22,090 bases of DNA, taken from positions 1-22,090 of IMG/VR virus record IMGVR_UViG_3300021963_000728. One strand, given 5' to 3'. The notes under the pieces are model-generated. The model did no database searches. It was given only the letters and a program-made list of their open reading frames with translations, and had not been told where the DNA came from. Position 1 is the stretch's first letter; the number at the start of each line of letters is the position of its first letter. A program made the translations under genes and the position numbers. The DNA comes from a virus. Shown in pieces: positions 1 through 7,949 of the stretch.

Positions 1-175
1 CGCCAGTGATGCGTTGACCAGTAGCAGAGAAATTAAAGCTCTGATCTGTACCAATCGTCACTGCTGTTGTACCGCCAGACCCTGTGTCGTTGGTCTTCAA
101 TACAAGTGAACCTGTCGTGTCACCACTGTGTATCAACGTGGTGGTGGAGGTTGTCCCTGCGGATATGGTACTCAT
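1..175 (-). CDS. Tail fibre protein, N-terminal fragment (cut by window edge)
   Basis: The first 58 codons of a further fibre gene are visible; the gene continues beyond the left edge. It begins [18 protein letters not shown] and is rich in Thr, Ser and Gly, with the low-complexity beta-strand pattern typical of phage fibre N-termini. The start is supported by a GAGGAG Shine-Dalgarno sequence about six bases upstream and by an ATGA overlap with the stop of the preceding 57-codon gene. The Ser/Thr-Gly-Thr opening resembles the openings of the fibre genes just upstream, so it is probably another attachment-organelle subunit. Its receptor-binding part is not in the window, so specificity cannot be judged. 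Confidence 0.7.
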   Translation of the reverse strand, partial: MSTISAGTTSTTTLIHSGDTTGSLVLKTNDTGSGGTTAVTIGTDQSFNFSATGQRITG

Positions 176-345
176 GTCTGCTCCTCATCTGCTGGCAATG
201 GTTGGTTGCCCTCTGCAAGCCATGCAAGGTAGGCTTGGTAGTCGGTGTTTGCGGGGTCAAATGGAATGCAAGCACCATCTGCTGTGCGTCTAACAACAGT
301 TGTTGAATTCTGTTGAGTGGTTAAGTCTTTTACAAATTTGTACAT
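172..345 (-). CDS. 57-aa acidic microprotein between fibre genes
   Basis: A 57-codon gene that starts immediately after the TAA of the preceding fibre gene (TAAATG junction) and ends with an ATGA overlap into the next fibre gene, so it is almost certainly translated by coupling. The protein starts [10 protein letters not shown] and carries the segments [18 protein letters not shown] and [15 protein letters not shown]. From general knowledge, an IPFDPxNxDYQxYLxWxAEGNxP motif recurs in short phage proteins and at the ends of fibre proteins in aquatic phages; its function is not known to me. It has no signal peptide or membrane segment. Position suggests a small fibre-associated component or fibre assembly factor; that is inference. 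The reading frame is very likely real; the function is unknown. Confidence 0.75.
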   Translation of the reverse strand: MYKFVKDLTTQQNSTTVVRRTADGACIPFDPANTDYQAYLAWLAEGNQPLPADEEQT

Positions 346-1458
346 TTATAGCTCCGCTGAGGCAATCCAATGACCATAAACATAAGCAGCAACAAAGTTA
401 GAGCCTACAGCAATATAAGCTCTTGACTCTCTATCTGAAGTTCTATCAAAAGTAATTGAACCAGTTGAAGATGAACCACTTCTTTCATAGTTCCAACTAC
501 CTGATGTTCCTGATGCAAGATAACCAGTTAAAGTTGGTGCAGTTCTCTTTGTTGAATACTGAATTGGAACAATTACATTTCCATTTCCTTCAGAAGAACC
601 AGAAAAATTAAAAGTTCCTATGGTTGTATTGGTTGCTGGTGCTGTTCCAATATCATAAGATTTCTCATAATACCTCTGACACAAAGCCAACTCAGTCCCA
701 TAAGGTCTGTAATCAAAGCTCGTTGCTGTTGAGCCTTTTTCTAGCTGGACTCCGGTGATGTAGAAGGTGGCCGAGGATGTACCAATCAAGTTTGCTTGTG
801 CCGATGTGTTTCTATAGTTGCCAGCTTGCCACGCGCCAGCGGTCGTGTTGTAGTTGCTACCAGAACCCAAGTCCCATTTAATGGTCATGTTCTCGCCATT
901 GGTCTTTAACCAAGTGCCGGAGGTGTCTCCGGGGATTGTCAGCGTTTTGTATTCCCATGTGTTTGCGGAGCTAATGGTGTACGTTGCAACATAGCTTCTA
1001 TCGACAGCAGAGTTTTGAATGTTTGCACAGAAAGTGCCGGTCATGCTTGAGTAAACCCAAAACGACAGAGTTACACTTGCGGCTCCAGCGGCACCCCAAC
1101 CTAAATCGGCTACATTCAAACCTTCGACACGTTGACCAACCCATGCTGTCTGCGTTGAAGATGACGAAGCGCCAGTGCCGACTGCAAATTTCAATGAGTT
1201 AATAAAACCAGCCGGTGCGGTTGATGACTGCTGTGTAGTACACCCTGTTGCAGATGAACCGAAATAGCCAGTAAATCTATCTACAGCAAAAAAAGCATTA
1301 CCGGCGGACACAGCCGTACTCGCCCCAGCATTACGCTGGTCAATCATCATCGCACCATTGATGATGCGGTTCTTGAAGCCAAAGCCAGTAGCCGCAGTGT
1401 TTTGCGTGGAGGAGTCGTTAAAGACAACCCCGTTTGTGCCGTTGATTGTGACTGCCAT
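346..1458 (-). CDS. Tail fibre / receptor-binding protein
   Basis: A 370-residue fibre protein. Residues 1-25 (MAVTINGTNGVVFNDSSTQN) form a short Gly/Thr/Asn opening like those of neighbouring fibre genes. It is followed by RIINGAMMIDQRNAG (about residues 31-45), a hallmark of many phage fibre proteins, then a beta-rich region (about 50-250) ending in FYITGVQLEKGSTATSFDYR. That last motif is typical of the jelly-roll carbohydrate-binding-like domain in phage fibres. The C-terminal 110 residues, from YGTELALCQRYYEKSY onward, are Ser/Gly/Tyr-rich and probably form the variable receptor-contacting tip. The start codon overlaps the stop of the S74 fibre gene by one base (TAATG), showing translational coupling. 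The exact ligand cannot be told from sequence. Confidence 0.8.
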   Translation of the reverse strand: MAVTINGTNGVVFNDSSTQNTAATGFGFKNRIINGAMMIDQRNAGASTAVSAGNAFFAVDRFTGYFGSSATGCTTQQSSTAPAGFINSLKFAVGTGASSSSTQTAWVGQRVEGLNVADLGWGAAGAASVTLSFWVYSSMTGTFCANIQNSAVDRSYVATYTISSANTWEYKTLTIPGDTSGTWLKTNGENMTIKWDLGSGSNYNTTAGAWQAGNYRNTSAQANLIGTSSATFYITGVQLEKGSTATSFDYRPYGTELALCQRYYEKSYDIGTAPATNTTIGTFNFSGSSEGNGNVIVPIQYSTKRTAPTLTGYLASGTSGSWNYERSGSSSTGSITFDRTSDRESRAYIAVGSNFVAAYVYGHWIASAEL

Positions 1459-2387
1459 TATTTTTTCTCCAGTGCTTCAATTCGTGCTGTCAGGGCTGTG
1501 ATGGTTGATGCTTGTGTATCTGTCAATGCTTTGAGTTCCTGTATTGCCGCTGTCAATGTGGCTACTAAAAATGATGTGTCTACGCTTTGAGGACGAATAT
1601 TTCCTTCTGCATCAACTGCGTCTTTTTCCCCATTAACAGCGTATGGGCAAACTTCAGCCAACTCATGGGCAATAAATCCTTCCCCCTCATTGCCATCTAA
1701 TATCCACTTGAAAGTCACTGGTTTTAACGCAGATACTTTAGCCAATGCGCCTGTCATTGGTTGCACATCTTCCTTTAATCTGTAATCGGATGATGTGTTG
1801 TATGCGGTTGTTGCCCCGTTGGACGATATCTTCCCAGCAAATGTGCCAGAACTGTAAAAGTCAATCATGTCGGTTGTACCGCCAGCCGTTGCATTTACTG
1901 CCATGCAATAGTTGGTTGAATTGACTTCTAATTTAAAAACTGTACCGCCATAAGCACTTGTTGTGTTAATCAGCAAGTTACCGCTGGTGTCGATACGCAC
2001 TTTTTCTGCGCTATTTATTCCAAACGATATATATTTAGACGCTGTTGTTTGAATAATAAAATCATTTGTAGACTGAAGCGTTTGCCATATTTGGGTATAT
2101 GCACTTCCATTTGCATAGAAGCCAATGTTGGATGAACCATCCAAAACAGCAAATGTACTACGCACATCCAATTTATAACTTGGCGAACTCGTACCAATCC
2201 CCACATTACCAGAGGAGTCAACCCTAACTCTTTCTGTGCTTGTGCCTGATGCAGTCGTGTAAATGGCTAATTGCCCATTGCTTGAACCGCTGTCAATACC
2301 AGCAATTTGAGCCGCTGTGGGCGTATTGTTTGAACCGAATGTCAGCGTATCTGACGATGTGTTGGGTATTGTGATTTTTATTGTCAT
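1458..2387 (-). CDS. Tail fibre with C-terminal peptidase S74 intramolecular chaperone
   Basis: A 309-residue fibre or tailspike-like protein. Residues 1-195 are beta-rich with repeated strand units (RVDSSGNVGIGTSSPSYKLDV, RIDTSGNLLINTTS) characteristic of triple-beta-helix fibre shafts. Residues about 198-309 are an S74 chaperone: SSDYRLKEDVQP with Ser200 and Lys205 as the expected self-cleavage dyad, GFIAHELAEV at 237-246, and a C-terminal coiled coil from about 275 (LEKK end). In this family, as in endosialidase and T5 L-shaped fibre, the chaperone drives trimerisation and then cuts itself off just before the serine. A mature shaft of about 199 residues is therefore expected. A one-base TAATG overlap links it to the next fibre gene. 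The S74 assignment is strong; the receptor is unknown. Confidence 0.88.
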   Translation of the reverse strand: MTIKITIPNTSSDTLTFGSNNTPTAAQIAGIDSGSSNGQLAIYTTASGTSTERVRVDSSGNVGIGTSSPSYKLDVRSTFAVLDGSSNIGFYANGSAYTQIWQTLQSTNDFIIQTTASKYISFGINSAEKVRIDTSGNLLINTTSAYGGTVFKLEVNSTNYCMAVNATAGGTTDMIDFYSSGTFAGKISSNGATTAYNTSSDYRLKEDVQPMTGALAKVSALKPVTFKWILDGNEGEGFIAHELAEVCPYAVNGEKDAVDAEGNIRPQSVDTSFLVATLTAAIQELKALTDTQASTITALTARIEALEKK

Positions 2388-2396
2388 GTTGTTTCC

Positions 2397-3017
2397 TTAT
2401 TCATACATGATGTTTACGCTACCTGCGTCATACGCATCAGTGCCGTTGGTTGTTGTAAGGCGTATGCGGTCTAGTGTGCCTGAGAGTGTTACAGACCCGC
2501 CAGCCATTTGCACATAACTTGTAGTAATTCTGCAAGTTGAGCTACACACCCATAAATTAGACCCCATGTGAGTAATTATTGCGTGACCGTAAAGTGCTTC
2601 AGATGCCGCTGAGTTCCATAAGATATATCCCGCAGTGCTTGAAGTTCCCGCAGTAGTTGGACCAGTAATTGCACAAGTGCTGTCATAACTTGTGCTTTGA
2701 ATTCCACCACTTGTTCCAATTTGCAATAGTTTATTTGCTGACCCATTTGTTGAAACATTGCTAAACATTACAGTAATCCGTTTTACCCAACTGGGTATGC
2801 CAGTAAAGTCAATGCTTGTACCTGATGTAGAGGCAACCGCAGTGCCAGAGGTAATTACACTTGCGCCCATAACAGGCGTACCATTGATTGTGGGGCTAGT
2901 TATTGTTTTGTTTGTCAGCGTTTGTGTATCTGTTGTACCTACGCCCGCGCCTGTTATATTGTCTGTACCGCCCGCTGGAAAAGTAATACCTGAAGTTCCG
3001 CTAATTGTTGTTGGCAT
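2397..3017 (-). CDS. Tail fibre protein
   Basis: A 206-residue fibre protein. The opening MPTTISGTSGITFPAGG parallels the neighbouring fibre openings, and TDTQTLTNKTITSPTING is a familiar phage fibre motif. From about residue 55 comes a domain with the segments TSIDFTGIPSWVKRITVMF and SGTLDRIRLTTTNGTDAY, ending in AGSVNIMYE. I recognise this domain architecture from fibre proteins of tailed phages, where it forms a compact beta domain at the distal end. It contains several cysteines (CAIT, WVCSSTC) whose pairing is unclear. The stop is ten bases before the next start, consistent with the same transcript. It is probably one of several receptor-binding subunits; no enzymatic motif is seen. Confidence 0.75.
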   Translation of the reverse strand: MPTTISGTSGITFPAGGTDNITGAGVGTTDTQTLTNKTITSPTINGTPVMGASVITSGTAVASTSGTSIDFTGIPSWVKRITVMFSNVSTNGSANKLLQIGTSGGIQSTSYDSTCAITGPTTAGTSSTAGYILWNSAASEALYGHAIITHMGSNLWVCSSTCRITTSYVQMAGGSVTLSGTLDRIRLTTTNGTDAYDAGSVNIMYE

Positions 3018-3026
3018 GATTTATCC

Positions 3027-3587
3027 TTAAAGAACGACCCAAACGCTACCACTGGGTACGGTGACCGTGATGCCTGAGTTAATGCTGATTGGTCCTGTGC
3101 TCATTGCGTTGAATGAAGTTGTGATTGTGTAATTCGTTGTTACTGTTTGCCCGTTTTGCACAAATATTTGATCGCCACCACCACCAGTAGCACCACCGCC
3201 CACCGATGACCATGCAGTGCCGTTGTAGCCTTCAAATTGTGAAGTCGTAGAGTTAAAGCGCAAATAACCCGTAGCACCCGTGCCGGGTCGCTGTGCCGTT
3301 GTGCCCACAGGAATCAACAACGCATCCGTACCGACAATGGACATTTTTACCGCTGGTGTTGCCGTGCCCACGCCCAACCGCACATTGGAACTATCCCAAA
3401 CTAAACTGTTGCTAGAGCCAAATGGGCTTGTACCGTTACCAAAAGGAATATACCCACTAGGCAAAGCAGATATGCCAGTGCCGCCATTTGCCACAGGCAC
3501 TTGGTTATATAAATATGTGGATGCGTTAAGTTGACCGCTGGTATTAACACCATTGGCAAGCTGTGAAAGATTGAATGCCTGAGTCAT
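3027..3587 (-). CDS. Tail fibre protein with shaft repeat domain
   Basis: A 186-residue fibre protein whose start overlaps the stop of the tail-tip gene by one base (TAATG). The N-terminus MTQAFNLSQLANGVNTSGQL and the VANGGTGISALPSGYIPFG segment are classic fibre motifs. VRLGVGTATPAVKMSIVGTD marks a beta-helix shaft unit. The segment around residues 95-130 (GTTAQRPGTGATGYLRFNS, then EGYNGTAWSSVGG) is a widespread small fibre domain. The C-terminus after a Gly-rich hinge (GGGATGGGGD) is a short Thr/Val beta domain ending SGSVWVVL. Being first after the J-like gene, it is the best candidate for the fibre that docks directly on the tail tip; that is inference from position. Confidence 0.78.
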   Translation of the reverse strand: MTQAFNLSQLANGVNTSGQLNASTYLYNQVPVANGGTGISALPSGYIPFGNGTSPFGSSNSLVWDSSNVRLGVGTATPAVKMSIVGTDALLIPVGTTAQRPGTGATGYLRFNSTTSQFEGYNGTAWSSVGGGATGGGGDQIFVQNGQTVTTNYTITTSFNAMSTGPISINSGITVTVPSGSVWVVL

Positions 3588-6500
3588 TAAGCCGCCCCTG
3601 TCCTATTAAATGTTTCTGCCGACAAAATGTTCAGCACAGAATTTGGTGCTACCGCTAGTGTAAACAACCCTGATGCGGTTGTATAGTCTGAGCCATCCAC
3701 TTGCAATATGCCATTGTTGTACAACTCAAAAGCATTTGGGTCATAGCTGTATGTGTAATCCGTTTGACCTATTGTGGTGTTAAAAGAAACCAGCGTGGGT
3801 GATCCATTTGGAACGCCAAGATTATTTAACGCAAATTGGAAAATAGTCATATTGCCTGTGACAACATCAGGAAAATTGTTAACTTGTCCACCAACCAAAT
3901 CGTAGTCTTGGTCATTCACAATATCGCCATTGATAAACAGCGTTTCCGCGCCTGAGTAAAACTGGAATGTCGTTGGCGTAAAAGTCGATGCCGCTGTCAG
4001 CGTGGTTGTCCAACGGCTAAACGATGGATATGCCGCGTTAGCCGCCCTTGCGCGATAAATGGTTGCACCAGCCGCAGATGTAAATGAAGTCGTAAACACA
4101 ATTTGCTTAGTCGTGTAATTGATGCTGGAAACTGTATATTGCGTAGGCGTTCCAGTATTGCTAAATGTTAATTTGTCACCAGCGGATATGGTTTGATATG
4201 TTTGGTTAATGTATGTGCAAGTGGTTGTACCCGAACCGCTAGAGTAATTCATGCCCAATGGTTCATAGGCTATTGCGTTGGCGTTTACTGACCTGAAAGA
4301 CAAAATTGCCACTTGATCGCCCACCGCGCAAGCCGTGTTCATGGTCACAGTAGTGCTGTTTTCGGTGTATTCGGTTGTGTCTAACAACACGCCATTGCGG
4401 AACACCCAATCTTGCCCCGTAATGTAATTGGCTTGTCGTGCTGGTGGTGTAAATACAGTTTGTCCAGCCGTAGCCACAAATTCATTGCTGGTGTAATAAA
4501 ACCCATCAGGCGGTATTAAGCCAACCACGCGACCATAAATGTCGATAGTGATGTTTGCCGCTGTGCCTGTGTAAGTGCTTGCGCCACCGGGAAAGGTCAA
4601 AAATTGCTGTAATTGCCCAACCAGCGTTCCATTTGGATTATTGGCAATCGCTAATTGCCCACCGCCAGTAGATGTTGTGCCTGTGCGTGTTAATTGCCCC
4701 GTGCGTACATCCAAATCAATGTAATCTGAAGCGTCAGGCAAAGCAGACCATGCGGTATCGTCAAATGTGGATGTAGGCACATAAGAAGCCGTACCCGATG
4801 CGTATGCCGCTGGTGCTATACCAAAGCTGAAAAGCCGCCCTGTGCGATTGATGTAACACAGTTTGTTAGCCGTTCCAAACGCTGGCGATGCCAAATACCA
4901 TGTGTAATCGCCTGCGGTTGTGCTGAAACTACTGGAATTGCTGTTGTATAAGCCGTAATATGTTTTGTTGGTTGGCAATGCGCTTAAGTTTGTTCCAATT
5001 GCATCGTCAGCGTATGCAACGACCAAATATTTCAATGCATAGGTTGCCGTTGTGGGTCGCCATTCGAAAACAGTAGAAGCCGCGCTATATGGGCTTGAAC
5101 CAATAGCGTTTACCATGCGGGTGAAGAAATACCAATTGCCGGGCGCAATATTACTCAAATTAACCGTCAACGCAGTATTTGGCAACCACGGGTTTCCATT
5201 TGAAGCAATGGCGGTAGTGCCAGCAAATATCAATTGTGCGGTTGTTGGATTAGCATAAGCCGAATACCAACATTCCACATAATCAACAATTCCAGCCGAT
5301 GAAGTCGTTGTGTTAACAAGAAAATATGGCGGGTAAGTATTTGGAAAACTTTGCGTTATTGTTGGTGTCGGTATTGTTCCGAATGTATTGATGCTTGGCA
5401 AACCCGTATTGGGCGATGGCGTAAATTGCGTAATATTTGCATCATCAAAAACCGCGCTGTTGTATTCAGTCAATAACAGAGTGGCAGTGATTTGCCCTGT
5501 TGCATCGTAATTTTCTGTGACTTTGGCAACGCGGAACAACTTTGCTGACCAGCCATAATTTGTGTTGGTCAGGGAAATAATATCGCCAGCTTCTAATTGC
5601 AAGCCAATGTAGTTAATTGTTAGCTGAACTTGCAAATCTTCACGGCAAGCCTCAAGGAATCGGTTGGCAAGGTTTTGCGCCCTGACGCTGTTATTGACCA
5701 ACGGCAAATTGATAGTTTGTTTATTGACAGGCTCATTTGGGTACAGCAAAGACGGGTTAATTGTTGCCAAATTAAATGTCGCGCTGTTAAAACTGTCTTG
5801 TGCCGTGCCATCAGGGAATTTAACTTCCGCAATGTTAAAAGTAGAAGCAATGTCCAAAGGCGTTACATTAATAGACCCGATGATGTTGCTGTCAGTCAGT
5901 GCCATTGCAACCGTATAAGTTGGGCTTTGTACAACTACGCCCCATGTGTTTGTGATTTCGTTATAACGCAATAAGCAATCACAGCAAGTAGCCATGTATT
6001 GCAAATTGGTCATAATGGGTTGTTGTGTGTCTAACGCGCCATCAAATCTAAACCGCGTAATAGTGCTTGTGCCGCCTGTGTATGGCGTGTAAGTCATCAA
6101 TTGATTGCAATATGTGTTTAGTGCGCTAAGACTTGTGCTGTCAATATTGGCACTTGGCACAGCCGCACCATATCGCGTAGAAAACAAATAGTCTTGAAAA
6201 CAATCACCGGGCGCACTGCGCGAGTTGGTAATTTGAAACCGTGTTTGTTGTAAACCAAGTAAATTTGCCGCTTGCGAATATTGAATTTTTACAATTGCAA
6301 ACGCGCAATTGGTCATCAATTTTGTGCTGTCCCATTTGTACACTAAATTAGTGTTGCCCATCACCGATGTGCTGTAAGCGTTGAATGCGCTGTTTGTTGG
6401 GTTTGTAGACCCATTGCGATACAGATAAAAGGACAATTTGCCAGCCACCGATGTGTCAGACAAGCCAGTGGATTCATCTAACAAAGATGCAACATCGTAG

Positions 6501-6895
6501 CCATTGGCGGCAAATACAACTTTTTTACCGCCCCAATAAATATTGCCAAATGTAATTGTGTCAGGCGTTCCACCGCTTTCGGTATTGGTGACTTCTGCTA
6601 ACGCCAAACAGTAATACAAAACTTGATTGTCGCTAGTGATAGACAAATCGGTAATGATGCCGCCAACATAAGCCGAACCGTAAACAACGGGCAATTTATT
6701 GTCACCAGCGGGTGGAACTTGCGCTGGATTGCCGGGGTTGCTTTGGTCGCCTTGTGTAGTATTTTGATTTGAATTAGGCGTATAGGATTTGGCAATAATC
6801 GTTGTCACGACCATATTGATGGCAAAAGCTGCCGCAGTAGCCGCCCAGCCAGTCAGCGATGGTAATAAAGCCGCAACAATTATTGAACCGGGCAT
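3587..6895 (-). CDS. J-like tail tip / host-specificity protein
   Basis: At 1102 residues this is the largest protein here and occupies the lambda gpJ position after tape measure and minor tail genes. Residues about 5-35 are strongly hydrophobic (GWAATAAAFAINMVVTTIIA), as in other J-like openings. NKLPVVYGSAYVGGIITD at 67-83 is the conserved tip entry motif. Residues about 230-480 match the layout of the tip-attachment (phage-tail_3) domain with RAQNLANRFLEACRED and LEAGDIISLTNTNYGW. A fibronectin-III-like segment lies about 510-615. The C-terminal 300 residues contain at least two diverged GQTxFxx...NGxxLxxxxYT modules (about 804-869 and 1036-1097). The protein should form the central tail tip that contacts the host and carries the fibres. 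Start ATG is three bases after the GNAT gene. Confidence 0.85.
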   Translation of the reverse strand: MPGSIIVAALLPSLTGWAATAAAFAINMVVTTIIAKSYTPNSNQNTTQGDQSNPGNPAQVPPAGDNKLPVVYGSAYVGGIITDLSITSDNQVLYYCLALAEVTNTESGGTPDTITFGNIYWGGKKVVFAANGYDVASLLDESTGLSDTSVAGKLSFYLYRNGSTNPTNSAFNAYSTSVMGNTNLVYKWDSTKLMTNCAFAIVKIQYSQAANLLGLQQTRFQITNSRSAPGDCFQDYLFSTRYGAAVPSANIDSTSLSALNTYCNQLMTYTPYTGGTSTITRFRFDGALDTQQPIMTNLQYMATCCDCLLRYNEITNTWGVVVQSPTYTVAMALTDSNIIGSINVTPLDIASTFNIAEVKFPDGTAQDSFNSATFNLATINPSLLYPNEPVNKQTINLPLVNNSVRAQNLANRFLEACREDLQVQLTINYIGLQLEAGDIISLTNTNYGWSAKLFRVAKVTENYDATGQITATLLLTEYNSAVFDDANITQFTPSPNTGLPSINTFGTIPTPTITQSFPNTYPPYFLVNTTTSSAGIVDYVECWYSAYANPTTAQLIFAGTTAIASNGNPWLPNTALTVNLSNIAPGNWYFFTRMVNAIGSSPYSAASTVFEWRPTTATYALKYLVVAYADDAIGTNLSALPTNKTYYGLYNSNSSSFSTTAGDYTWYLASPAFGTANKLCYINRTGRLFSFGIAPAAYASGTASYVPTSTFDDTAWSALPDASDYIDLDVRTGQLTRTGTTSTGGGQLAIANNPNGTLVGQLQQFLTFPGGASTYTGTAANITIDIYGRVVGLIPPDGFYYTSNEFVATAGQTVFTPPARQANYITGQDWVFRNGVLLDTTEYTENSTTVTMNTACAVGDQVAILSFRSVNANAIAYEPLGMNYSSGSGTTTCTYINQTYQTISAGDKLTFSNTGTPTQYTVSSINYTTKQIVFTTSFTSAAGATIYRARAANAAYPSFSRWTTTLTAASTFTPTTFQFYSGAETLFINGDIVNDQDYDLVGGQVNNFPDVVTGNMTIFQFALNNLGVPNGSPTLVSFNTTIGQTDYTYSYDPNAFELYNNGILQVDGSDYTTASGLFTLAVAPNSVLNILSAETFNRTGAA

Positions 6896-6897
6896 GA

Positions 6898-7344
6898 CTA
6901 GTTAATCCAAGTTTCTTCTAACTTTTCAAAGCCGAATCTGTCATACGACAAATCGGGGCTATTGCTCATTTTACTGACACTAAAAAAATGTATGCGGTTA
7001 TCTTGCTTTAATTCTTCACATTGCTGTATGTAGGCATGAAGCAATCTATAAGCTGTTCTGCCACCTCGATGTTCCTCATCAACCCAAAAAGCAATTTCGC
7101 TAATTTGCGTAATGTCAGGATTCCAAATGTTTGGGTGCAAAGCGGCTATGACCATGCCAATGACATCTTCTTCTTTTGTGGCAAGCAGAATAAAACCCGC
7201 GCCAGCAAGGATGTTGCTTAACAATTTTTCTATGTGTTCTTGATTGCTGGAATCACGCAAGAATTGCGTTGGTGCGTTGTCACGATATGCTTTGAGCATT
7301 CGCACAATTTCATCTATATCAAATTTATTGGCGTGTCTTATCAT
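6898..7344 (-). CDS. GNAT-family N-acetyltransferase
   Basis: A 148-residue GCN5-related acetyltransferase. The fold order is visible: opening strand MIRHANKFDIDEIVRML, a beta strand FILLATKEEDVIGMVIAAL (about 51-69), motif A ISEIAFWVDEEHRGGRTAYR (81-100) with the acetyl-CoA pyrophosphate loop RGGRTA at 93-98, and motif B YDRFGFEK near the C-terminus. The usual Q/RxxGxG/A loop has Arg96 in the first Gly place, a variant seen in other RGGxAxxLL members. Such enzymes transfer acetyl from acetyl-CoA to amines; the substrate here is unknown. It sits between a minor tail gene and the tail tip with gaps of two to eight bases, so it is made late with virion proteins. It may modify a tail protein or a host target; that is inference. 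Confidence 0.85.
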   Translation of the reverse strand: MIRHANKFDIDEIVRMLKAYRDNAPTQFLRDSSNQEHIEKLLSNILAGAGFILLATKEEDVIGMVIAALHPNIWNPDITQISEIAFWVDEEHRGGRTAYRLLHAYIQQCEELKQDNRIHFFSVSKMSNSPDLSYDRFGFEKLEETWIN

Positions 7345-7352
7345 TTTCTGTC

Positions 7353-7949
7353 CTATGTGCCGGGTGTTTTTCCGAAAGCGTAATTGATAGTCTGTATAAA
7401 GTTAACCCTGTTCATGCTGGTATCGCCAGCCGTAAAAGTTTGCCAAGCGTTGTCGTTGGTGTATCTGCCAGCCGTGCGGTTTTGCAAAACCAATTGAATG
7501 CTAGATGCACTGACCGTGATTGTTCCAACATATCCACGGATTTCATCAAACCATTGCTCATTGATGCTAAAACTGTTTACAAAGCCTGTGAAATATTGGT
7601 AAAGCCCACCAGTGCCGCCTGTGGTGATAAGTGCGCCAGCCGCGTCAAAAAAGCCATGCCATAACTCAATTTTTGCGCCTTTAACACCAGCTCCCAGCAC
7701 CAAAGAAAGCATAGTTGTATCTATGCCCACCAGCGTAACTGTTGTTTCATTTGCCGTGCTTTTAATGTCTCTTGTGGCTGACCCAACGCTGACCAATTGT
7801 CCCAAAGCAGTAAACGGTAATGCATCAACCGCAGAAACAGTTATTGCTGTTGGCGCGGTGGAAAATCTATAAGTGGCTGATGCCGTGGTCAACCGCATAA
7901 AATCGGCATACCAAATTGTGTTTGAATTAACTGGGGCTATGACATTCAC
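7353..7949 (-). CDS. Minor tail protein (tail tip region)
   Basis: A 198-residue protein encoded between the tape measure and tail tip genes, overlapping the preceding stop by four bases. The N-terminal half has the shape of phage minor tail proteins that open with a short beta domain (IWYADFMRLTTASATYRFST) followed by ATRDIKSTANETTVTLVGID and the strand KGAKIELWHGFFDAAG. The C-terminus contains LQNRTAGRYTNDNAWQTF and a closing GDTSMNRV, reminiscent of the GRYT...GD ending of DUF2163-like tail proteins. In lambda this slot is filled by gpM/gpL, which cap the tape measure and build the tip. I am confident of a tip-complex role from context, less so of the family name. Confidence 0.6.
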   Translation of the reverse strand: MNVIAPVNSNTIWYADFMRLTTASATYRFSTAPTAITVSAVDALPFTALGQLVSVGSATRDIKSTANETTVTLVGIDTTMLSLVLGAGVKGAKIELWHGFFDAAGALITTGGTGGLYQYFTGFVNSFSINEQWFDEIRGYVGTITVSASSIQLVLQNRTAGRYTNDNAWQTFTAGDTSMNRVNFIQTINYAFGKTPGT

